Source of the DNA: Halomonas sp. TD01
GTDB lineage: Bacteria; Pseudomonadota; Gammaproteobacteria; Pseudomonadales; Halomonadaceae
NCBI RefSeq assembly: GCF_923868895.1
Contig: NZ_OV350343.1
Coordinates: forward strand, 1,488,001 to 1,552,000
DNA length: 64,000 nt
Direction: 5' to 3'
A program made the translations under genes and the position numbers. Shown in pieces: positions 43,868 to 51,690 of this stretch (position 1 is its first letter; each line of letters begins with the position of its first letter). The notes under the pieces are model-generated. The model was given only the letters and a program-made list of their open reading frames with translations. It was not told where the DNA came from and made no database searches.

Positions 43868-46441
43868 GGCGACGGGTAAATGGTCGGGCAGGCGCTTTAG
43901 TTCTTCTAAGGGTATGGGGCGTGCGAATAGGTACCCTTGGAGTAGGTCACAGTGGCGGCGAGTGAGGTCTTCTTGTTGTTCGCGGGTTTCAATGCCTTCG
44001 GCGACGACTTGCATATCCATATGGTGTGCCATGGTAATCACGCCCTGGACAATGGCGGCCATGCGCCGATTTTCCAGCGTCTTTTGCACAAAACGGCGGT
44101 CTAGCTTGACCTTATGGGTGGGCAAGTCGCACAGGTAACTGAGGCTTGAAAAGCCGGTGCCAAAATCGTCCAGGGCGACGCGCACCCCCATGGTTTTAAG
44201 CGTTTGCATTAGCTCAATAATGGGGTCTGTGCCATCCAGTAAGACGCTTTCTGTCACTTCTAATTCAAGGCGTTCCGGTGGTAAGCCAGTTGCTTTTAAC
44301 GCGTATTTTACCTCATCAAGAAAGCCGTCTCGGCAGAACTGCAGCGAGGAAATATTCACTGCCACTGAGAGCACTCGGTCACTTTGCTCGTTCAGTGCCG
44401 CAATTTCTCGGCAGGCTTGGAGAAGTACCCAGCGTCCCAGTGGAATAATTTGCCCCGTTTGCTCAGCGAGTGGGATAAATTCACCCGGGGCGATTAAACC
44501 AAGCGTGGGGTGACGCCAACGCACGAGTGCTTCAACGCTGCGTATGCGGCTGCTCATAGCATCGACCAGGGGCTGATAGTGCAGTTCAAAGTGCCCTTCG
44601 ATAAGCGCAGTGTGCAAGTCGTGTCGCATGGCGACGCTGTGTTTAACGCTCTCCGCTTTTCGCCCACGGTACCATTGCCAGGTGTTGCGCCCCTGGCGCT
44701 TGGCTTGTTCCAGTGCTAAGTCGGCGTGTTGGAGCAGGCTGTAGGGCGCTACAACGGTAGCGGTGTCACAGGCAATGCCAATGCTAGCGCTAAGGTGAAC
44801 CAATTGGCCCTCAAGCTCTATAGGCTCCGCAAGGGTGGTGAGAATGCGCTCGGCTAATAGGTTGATCGTGGCGTCGAGGTCATCTTTTACACTCAACAGC
44901 AGGGCAAATTCATCCCCCACTAACCTAGCCGCCATGGAAGGAGGGCTAACCAGCCCCTCTAAGCGCTGGGCGACGGTAATTAACACGCGGTTAGCCGCGT
45001 GATGGCCCAGGCCATCGTTAATGGCTTTAAAACCATCTAGATCAAGCTGCATTACCACCAGTGTGCCAAGGTGTGGCCCTAAGGCGTGAAGCTGAAAGCG
45101 GCTGGCTAATCGTTCGGTGAAGGCAGAGTAGTTGGGCAGACCGGTGAGCAAATCATGGGTGGCCTGATAGGCCAGTTTGGCCTCTTGGGCTTTTTCATGG
45201 GTGATATCTTGATGAATGCCGATAAAGTGGCTGCAGGTGCCACTTTGATCAAACACTGGGCTGACCACCAAATGATTCCAAAAGGGCTCGCCGTCTTTAC
45301 GATAATTAAGCAGCGTAATACTCACGTCACGCTGTTCGCACATGCCGGCGCGAATGGCGTCAATCGCTTCAGGGGCCGTTTCGGGGCCGTGCAGAAAGCG
45401 GCTGTTATTACCGATGATTTCACCATGCTCGTAGCCAGTAATGCGCGAAAAAGCAGGGTTAGCGAACACAATCGGCATGCCGGCCTGTTGCGCATCCACC
45501 ATGATAATGCCGCTGGGACTGGCTTCCATCCCCCGTTTTAGCAAGCGCATTTCTTCGGTTTGTTGTTTGCGCTCGGTAACGTCGCGGCATATTCCATAAA
45601 CCCCCACGATCACGTCGTCCACCACCACTGGGAAATTGGTAATCTCTAGATGGTAGTGATGGCCGTTGGCATGCTTTCCGACAGTTTCATAAGTAATGGC
45701 TTCGCCACGGCAAGCATTATCAAACGCTTGCTGAGTAAGCTCCTGAAAGGAGGGAGCAATAAACTGGTTAAAATGAGCCCCTATTAAATTAGACGCCGGA
45801 TAGCCGGTAATGCTTTCAAGTGCGCTATTGCAGCGCTGAAAGTGTCCGTTAAGATCAAATTCGTAAACGCCATCAGGGTGATTCACAAACAGGGAGCGGT
45901 GCCACTCAGAAAGCGTGCGATGATGCTGTTTATCACGGTGCCGCACAAGCACCAGGGCGGCGAGGCTGGCACTTCGGGCTAGGGAGTTCTGCGCGTTTTG
46001 TGAAGGCGTTGCTGGGCGGCGGTAATACGTGGCGAAAGTACCCAACACTTCATCGTTAGCGGAAAGGATCGGCATTGACCAGCAAGCGCGTAGTCCTTCT
46101 GCGCGTGCTAATTCGCGAAAGTCTTTCCAATTAGGGTCAGTGTCAATGTCACCAGTGACTACTAGCTGTTTTTTAAAGGCGGCTCGTCCGCACGTTCCAA
46201 TTGCGGGGCCAATCTCAATGTTTTGCATTTGGGCGATGTAGCTAGCTGAAAAGCGCGGGCTAGGAACGAGGCTTAACGTGTTCTGCGCCGGATCGAAGCG
46301 CATAATGGAAACCAGCGCGTCAGGCAGCATCAGTTCTGCCCACTCAATCAATGCGACCAGCGTTGTGGTGAGTGGCGCTCCGGCGGCGGTCAGCTCGTGG
46401 ATTTCCTGCTGGGCCTCTAGTAGCGGAAATTCATGGTACAT
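43850..46441 (-). CDS. GAF-PAS-PAS-GGDEF-EAL c-di-GMP phosphodiesterase with degenerate GGDEF
   Basis: The 863-residue signalling protein has a GAF domain (residues ~10-165; GPAIGTCGRAAFKKQLVVTG) and two PAS domains (~185-300 with YEFDLNGHFQRCNSALESITG, and ~305-425 with VFANPAFSRITGYEHGEIIG). A GGDEF domain (~430-595) has the active motif changed to LVGDEF and no RxxD inhibitory site. An intact-looking EAL domain follows (~610-855; VEALVRWRHP, DDFGTGFSSLSYL, VVAEGIET). It probably degrades c-di-GMP, with the GGDEF domain acting as a GTP sensor. Its C-terminal codons lie in the heptamer repeat. Confidence 0.9.
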   Translation of the reverse strand: MYHEFPLLEAQQEIHELTAAGAPLTTTLVALIEWAELMLPDALVSIMRFDPAQNTLSLVPSPRFSASYIAQMQNIEIGPAIGTCGRAAFKKQLVVTGDIDTDPNWKDFRELARAEGLRACWSMPILSANDEVLGTFATYYRRPATPSQNAQNSLARSASLAALVLVRHRDKQHHRTLSEWHRSLFVNHPDGVYEFDLNGHFQRCNSALESITGYPASNLIGAHFNQFIAPSFQELTQQAFDNACRGEAITYETVGKHANGHHYHLEITNFPVVVDDVIVGVYGICRDVTERKQQTEEMRLLKRGMEASPSGIIMVDAQQAGMPIVFANPAFSRITGYEHGEIIGNNSRFLHGPETAPEAIDAIRAGMCEQRDVSITLLNYRKDGEPFWNHLVVSPVFDQSGTCSHFIGIHQDITHEKAQEAKLAYQATHDLLTGLPNYSAFTERLASRFQLHALGPHLGTLVVMQLDLDGFKAINDGLGHHAANRVLITVAQRLEGLVSPPSMAARLVGDEFALLLSVKDDLDATINLLAERILTTLAEPIELEGQLVHLSASIGIACDTATVVAPYSLLQHADLALEQAKRQGRNTWQWYRGRKAESVKHSVAMRHDLHTALIEGHFELHYQPLVDAMSSRIRSVEALVRWRHPTLGLIAPGEFIPLAEQTGQIIPLGRWVLLQACREIAALNEQSDRVLSVAVNISSLQFCRDGFLDEVKYALKATGLPPERLELEVTESVLLDGTDPIIELMQTLKTMGVRVALDDFGTGFSSLSYLCDLPTHKVKLDRRFVQKTLENRRMAAIVQGVITMAHHMDMQVVAEGIETREQQEDLTRRHCDLLQGYLFARPIPLEELKRLPDHLPVALTTNN

Positions 46442-46684
46442 AACGCGCCCCTTTCATGCATAAGACCTAAGGGCCTTATGGCTGTGTTTTTGTTTAATTC
46501 TGACGCGTGGCTGTTCAACACGTACCATGTAACTAAACATAAGTGATAGCAACGTAAAAGTGCTCGTCCTTTATGCTAATTATCGCGATTAACAGTACCT
46601 AGCAGTTTAGCCCTTGAACGTCTGTTTGGTCATACTGTTTCACCGTGCTAAGGCCTTACTTGTACTATGGATGTCTAGGATGCT

Positions 46685-47758
46685 ATGTCAAAAATTGATG
46701 AACGATGTACCTCAGCATATGAAGAGTCGCGGCTAGCCGAACTGGCTGGGTACGAGATACTCGATACCCCTAAAGAGGCCGCATTCGATGAAATAGCTGA
46801 GGTAGCCTCTATCATCTGCGAAGCACCTATTGCGCTAATTAACTTCGTTGATCGAGATCGCCAGTGGTTTAAAGCCATCAAGGGGTTATCGATACGTGAA
46901 ACCCCGTTGGATATTTCGATTTGTGCGCATGCGATTCTTCAATCAGGCCTGTTTATTATTCCGGATACTACGCTGGATGAACGATTTTCCAGTAACCCGT
47001 TAGTTATCGGCGACCCGCATCTACGCTTTTATGCGGGGGCATTGCTGGAAAACGAAGCGGGGTATCCGCTAGGTACCTTATGTGTGTTGGATTACCAGCC
47101 CCGTGAGTTGACGGATAAGCAGCGCTTCGCGTTGCAAGCGCTTGCTAATCAAGTGATGGCGCATATGGAGCTGATGCTTTCATACCGTTATCAAAAGCAG
47201 TTGATTCTTGAGCTGGAGGCCACCCGGGAAGAGATGGTGCAGTTAGCTGCGACGGATATGTTGACTGGCTTATTAAATCGCCGTGCATTCGAACAACGAC
47301 TGCAGGAAACGTTAGCGCTAATAAAACGTGGCGCGCCCTCAGCCGCATTAGTAATGGTGGATTTAGACCATTTTAAGCGTATTAATGATGTGTTTGGTCA
47401 TCCTGCGGGGGATGACGTATTGAAGTGTTTTGCTGATCTTTGTGTATCGATCTTTCGCGAAGCTGACGTCATGGCGCGCTGGGGCGGGGAAGAATTTATG
47501 TTGCTAATGCCTAATACTTCGGTAAAAGAGGCACAGCAAGCGGCTGAACGCCTGCTGGATAGCCTAACCAGCACCTCGATGGCAGCAGAGGCAGACACGC
47601 CGATATATGTCACGGCAAGTATTGGCATTTGCCCTCTTAATGCGAACAGTCAGTTAGAAGAGAGGTTGCACACGGTCGATGGCTTGCTCTACCAAGCAAA
47701 GCGGCAGGGTCGAAATGGCATCGTAATTGAAGGTATCTCGCCTATTGAAAAGCGTTGA
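46685..47758 (+). CDS. GAF-GGDEF diguanylate cyclase
   Basis: The 357-residue protein has an N-terminal GAF domain (LAGYEILDTPKEAAFDEIA; PLDISICAHAILQ; YPLGTLCVLDYQPRELT) followed by a GGDEF domain. The signature is WGGEEFMLL, preceded at the expected 5-residue spacing by an RxxD product-inhibition site (READ). It therefore looks like an active, feedback-inhibited cyclase. The GAF domain resembles the first GAF of the large protein downstream, suggesting duplication. Confidence 0.91.
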   Translation: MSKIDERCTSAYEESRLAELAGYEILDTPKEAAFDEIAEVASIICEAPIALINFVDRDRQWFKAIKGLSIRETPLDISICAHAILQSGLFIIPDTTLDERFSSNPLVIGDPHLRFYAGALLENEAGYPLGTLCVLDYQPRELTDKQRFALQALANQVMAHMELMLSYRYQKQLILELEATREEMVQLAATDMLTGLLNRRAFEQRLQETLALIKRGAPSAALVMVDLDHFKRINDVFGHPAGDDVLKCFADLCVSIFREADVMARWGGEEFMLLMPNTSVKEAQQAAERLLDSLTSTSMAAEADTPIYVTASIGICPLNANSQLEERLHTVDGLLYQAKRQGRNGIVIEGISPIEKR

Positions 47759-47979
47759 CCCATAACGCTTGTGCGCTGGTGTTCAGGGAAGCGATTTAAG
47801 CCTAAGGTGTCGTAAAGCCTTTGTTTTTACGTTAAATCACTCAAGCTATTTCAACTTTCGCCGATACTAAAAGATGCCCAGAAAAATAATGTAAGGAAGT
47901 CTCCCATGCGTCTTGAGTTCAGGCCGTCGTTATTTTGCCCCTTGGCAAACCTTCAGCTCTGTTTCATTGAGGAGTGTTA

Positions 47980-50900
47980 ATGGTTGCACCATTGCCACCG
48001 AATGAAGCAGACCGTTTGCGTGCGATGTGGCGCTATATACGTCATAACCAGGCACCTGACTCTGTTTTAGACGCCATTACCCGTTCGGCCGCCAAGTTTT
48101 TTGACGTTCCAATTGTGCTGATCAGTTTGGTTGAAGAAGAGTGTCAGTGGTTCAAGAGCCAGGTGGGCCTCGAAATTGCCAATACCCCCCGTGACGTCTC
48201 GTTCTGCGCTTATGCCATTTTGGAAAACGAGCTTCTGGAGGTGTTGGATGCCACTGTGGATGCCCGTTTCCAGAATAATCCCTTAGTCACCGGCCCGCCT
48301 TATATTCGCTATTACCTGGGAGCGCCGCTAGTGACGCCCGACGGGTTTTCTATTGGCACGCTGTGCCTGATAGATCACCGCCCAAGGGCAATAGGTGACG
48401 AGCATAAGCGTCATTTGCAGGCCTTAGCTCACCAAGTTATGAGTCATCTAGAGTTGCAGCGGCTTCAACGTCTGGAGCAACTTATTAATCACGCGGGGCT
48501 GGGTGTTTGGGAGCTCGATGTAAGCTCCAATGCGATGTGGGGCAATGAGGCGTTTCTGCGCTTGCATGGCGCTGCGCCGTTAACACCTAGTAGCCGCCTT
48601 GAGCTCGCAAACCACTATTTGCCTGAAGATCGCGACACACTGGAAAGCGGGCTGGGGAAGATCATTCATCAGGGCACCCCTTTTGACGCCTGCCTACGTT
48701 TGAAAGCCCCCGGCGAAACGGCGATTACCTGGGTACAGTTAACGGGCGCTTCTATCGACGATACGGTGCCCGCCCGCCATATTGCCGGCACCCTGCAGGA
48801 CATTACGCTCCTTCAGCGGAACAAACACGAACTTGAGTGGCGTCACCGTATCGATGATCTAATCACTCGCCTGCAAGCGAGCATTATTGCTGGAGATAAT
48901 ATCTCCGCTACGTTTTCAGGTGCGCTAGAGGCGCTGCTGTCGCTAACGGAGAGTGAATACGGGTTTATTGGTGAGGTGTTTAAGGATGAGAACGGAGAGC
49001 CGTTCCTTAAGACCCACGCCATTACTGATATTAGTTGGGACGACGCCTCACGGGCACTTTACCGTAAGGCACAAGCGCACGGTTTAGTGTTCTCTCAGTT
49101 AGACTCACTCTATGGTCATGTTCTGCGTACTGGCAAGCCGCTGATTAGCAATCGACCTTCCCATGATCCAAGGCGTGGCGGACTGCCTAAAGGGCATCCT
49201 TCCCTCGATACGCTGTTGTGTCTGCCTGTCTCAGTGGAAGGCGAGATGGTTGCCATGCTGGGACTTGCCAACTGTGCTAAGGGGTATAGCAATGAAACGC
49301 TTACGTTGCTTGAGCCATTGCTCCGGCCACTTGGTCAACTGATTCACGGTTTACGCTTGCGCCGTCAGAACGATGAAGCCTGGAAGCGCCTGGAGCTATC
49401 CTCCAAGGTGTTTTCTAGCAGTCGTGAAGCGATCATGATCTCGGATAGCGATAATCGCATTATTGAGGTTAATGAAGCATTTGAACGAATTACCGGCTAT
49501 ACCCGTGACGAAGTGCTTGGCAAGAACCCTCGGGTCTTATCGTCAGGGCGCCAAACACCTAGCTTCTATCGGTCACTGTGGGCGTCGCTGAACGAGAAGG
49601 GATATTGGCAGGGTGAAGTGCTTAATCGACGCAAAAACGGCGATCCATTGCCAGAGATGCTGTCAATTTCAGTGGTACGCAATGAAACTGGTGACACTAC
49701 CCATCATGTTGCCGTTTTCTCCGACCTGACGCGTATCAAGCAGCATGCGGATGAGCTGTTTCGAGCGGGGTATGTGGATCGCCTGACCGCACTGCCTAAT
49801 CGCCGCCACATGATTGAGCTTATGCATGAGGCGCTTGATAGCAGCAAGCCAGATGAAACCCTGGCAATAGCGGTACTCGACTTAGATGGGTTTCAGGAAC
49901 TCAATTCGAGATTTGGTCGAGCGGGGGCTGATCGAATCCTGGTGGCTTTGGCTGGACAGTTGGTCAATGCGCTAGGGTCAGGTGATCTTATCGCTCGTAT
50001 CGGCGGGGATGAGTTTGCCTTTTTACTGCACCGATTTGAGGGCAGTCTGGAGCGTTTAGAACTTATACTTCAACAGGTTACGAAACCACTGAGGATACCT
50101 GAACTAGGGGTCACAGATAAGACGCCGCTAAGACTGACTGGCAGCCTAGGCGTTACTCTCTTTCCTGCTGATCACAATGATCCTGACACCCTGTTACGTC
50201 ACGCCGACCAGGCGATGTATCGCGCCAAAATGGTCGGTGGTAATCGTTTCGTCCTGTTCGACCCTGAGCGCGAACAAGAGCTTAAGGACCTTCAGATCCG
50301 GCGTGGACAAATTGCACGTGCACTTGATGCAGATGAGTTTGTGCTCTTTTACCAGCCACAGTTTGATCCAGTCCTTCAGCAGGTCACCGGTGTGGAGGCG
50401 CTGATCCGCTGGCAGCACCCCGAGCGTGGGCTGCTGGCCCCCGGTCAGTTTCTACCCGCGATTGCTGGCAGCGAACTAGAACTGAGCTTTGATGCATGGG
50501 TGCTCGAAACGGCGCTGAAGCAGATGGAGGAGTGGCATGCCAGCGACATCATGCTGGAGGTATGCATTAACCTGAGCCCCCAGTCACTCACCCGAGCCGA
50601 TTTCTTCGATACTCTGCAGGGTGCGTTAGCCGCACACCCAGATGTGTCGCCAGCACTGCTATGCCTTGAGGTACTGGAGTCTGCGGCGCTGGACGATCTA
50701 CAAGCCGCGACACAGGTCATGCGTGCCTGTCGCTCGCTAGGGGTGAACGTTGCCTTGGATGATTTTGGTACGGGGTATTCGTCGCTGACCTACCTACGTG
50801 ATCTGCCCGTGGACGTGGTTAAAGTAGATCGCAGCTTCGTTATCAACATGTTGGAGCGCGATCATGATTTGGCCATTGTTGAGAGCGTTGTGTATCTGGC

Positions 50901-51084
50901 TAAACGATTCAATAAAAAAGTCGTCGCGGAAGGGGTTGAGAGTAACGCTCACGTCAAACGACTGACAGAAATGGGCTGCCATTTGTTGCAAGGATTCGGT
51001 ATCGCCCGTCCCATGCCGGCAAAGGCGTTGCAGACGTGGTACGAACATCCCTCAAAAATGCTCAAAGAACTCAACCTTACCTGA
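47980..51084 (+). CDS. GAF-PAS-GAF-PAS-GGDEF-EAL c-di-GMP turnover protein
   Basis: The 1034-residue protein has GAF (~20-165; RDVSFCAYAILE, FSIGTLCLIDHRPRA), PAS (~170-285), a second GAF (~290-460; YGHVLRTGKPLISNRPSHDP), and PAS (~465-590; ITGYTRDEVLGKNPRVLSSG). GGDEF (~600-765; ARIGGDEFAFLL, no RxxD site) and EAL (~775-1025; GVEALIRWQHP, DDFGTGYSSLTYL, VVAEGVES) complete it. Both catalytic motifs are intact, so direction cannot be told from sequence. GAGGAG at 47969-47974 decides for the ATG at 47980 rather than the GTG at 47974. Confidence 0.92.
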   Translation: MVAPLPPNEADRLRAMWRYIRHNQAPDSVLDAITRSAAKFFDVPIVLISLVEEECQWFKSQVGLEIANTPRDVSFCAYAILENELLEVLDATVDARFQNNPLVTGPPYIRYYLGAPLVTPDGFSIGTLCLIDHRPRAIGDEHKRHLQALAHQVMSHLELQRLQRLEQLINHAGLGVWELDVSSNAMWGNEAFLRLHGAAPLTPSSRLELANHYLPEDRDTLESGLGKIIHQGTPFDACLRLKAPGETAITWVQLTGASIDDTVPARHIAGTLQDITLLQRNKHELEWRHRIDDLITRLQASIIAGDNISATFSGALEALLSLTESEYGFIGEVFKDENGEPFLKTHAITDISWDDASRALYRKAQAHGLVFSQLDSLYGHVLRTGKPLISNRPSHDPRRGGLPKGHPSLDTLLCLPVSVEGEMVAMLGLANCAKGYSNETLTLLEPLLRPLGQLIHGLRLRRQNDEAWKRLELSSKVFSSSREAIMISDSDNRIIEVNEAFERITGYTRDEVLGKNPRVLSSGRQTPSFYRSLWASLNEKGYWQGEVLNRRKNGDPLPEMLSISVVRNETGDTTHHVAVFSDLTRIKQHADELFRAGYVDRLTALPNRRHMIELMHEALDSSKPDETLAIAVLDLDGFQELNSRFGRAGADRILVALAGQLVNALGSGDLIARIGGDEFAFLLHRFEGSLERLELILQQVTKPLRIPELGVTDKTPLRLTGSLGVTLFPADHNDPDTLLRHADQAMYRAKMVGGNRFVLFDPEREQELKDLQIRRGQIARALDADEFVLFYQPQFDPVLQQVTGVEALIRWQHPERGLLAPGQFLPAIAGSELELSFDAWVLETALKQMEEWHASDIMLEVCINLSPQSLTRADFFDTLQGALAAHPDVSPALLCLEVLESAALDDLQAATQVMRACRSLGVNVALDDFGTGYSSLTYLRDLPVDVVKVDRSFVINMLERDHDLAIVESVVYLAKRFNKKVVAEGVESNAHVKRLTEMGCHLLQGFGIARPMPAKALQTWYEHPSKMLKELNLT

Positions 51085-51193
51085 TAGCTAGCCCCCTTGT
51101 GCGGCCAGAAGACAGCGCTACGACAGGATATAAACGTCCATCAAAATGAATTAGCAAAGGGAAATAAAATGCTAATTTAACTGAAAAGTAGCG

Positions 51194-51223
51194 TTGACTT
51201 ATACAGGGCGGGTCTGTGATTAT
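51194..51223 (+). promoter_or_regulatory. Candidate sigma70 promoter of the five-gene envelope operon
   Basis: TTGACT (51194-51199), an 18-base spacer and GATTAT (51218-51223), about 45 bases before the first start codon at 51271. The -35 is good and the -10 moderate. Confidence 0.45.
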
Positions 51224-51270
51224 AAAAAATAATTAACATTTCAAAGAAAAGCCCGATAGCGGGAGGGTGT

Positions 51271-51690
51271 GTGTCTGCGCGTCGAAATACAGCCGTCATT
51301 TTCGGCATGTTAGCCAGTTTTTCCTGCTTGCAGAGCTATAGCCAACCTGTTTATTCAGATAGCTTGGATAATTTTGCTGCACAGCTGTTATGTAGTGATA
51401 ACGCTGGCTGCCCTCCCTCGCAAAGCACAGCCCCCAGTAACCCTTTGGTAATCGAAGGCACCGTTCTGCCGGATGATGCTGCCCGTGGCGTTGATGAAGA
51501 GCAGGCCTTTTTTATTCAGCAGGGCGCTTACTTAAATCAAGCGGGTGACCTGGTATCGCTTGAAGGCAGCGCTATCGTTGTAACGCTGCCAGAGCGAGGC
51601 CAATTAAAAACGGGTAGCGGAACAGCAGTAGTAACAGCGCCGCTATCTGCCCCTGTCATTATCACTATACCGAGCGAAAAAAGAGAATAA
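51271..51690 (+). CDS. Exported protein of unknown function, first gene of five-gene envelope operon
   Basis: 139 residues starting at GTG with GGGAGG 4 bases upstream. An N-terminal signal-like segment (AVIFGMLASFSCLQSYSQP) precedes a short region with two cysteines (LLCSDNAGCPPS). A Val/Ile-rich C-terminal half (VSLEGSAIVVTLPERGQL, VVTAPLSAPVIITIP) may form a small beta domain. I do not recognise a family. The stop overlaps the next start by one base, so it is tightly coupled to the large membrane protein. Confidence 0.75.
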   Translation: MSARRNTAVIFGMLASFSCLQSYSQPVYSDSLDNFAAQLLCSDNAGCPPSQSTAPSNPLVIEGTVLPDDAARGVDEEQAFFIQQGAYLNQAGDLVSLEGSAIVVTLPERGQLKTGSGTAVVTAPLSAPVIITIPSEKRE

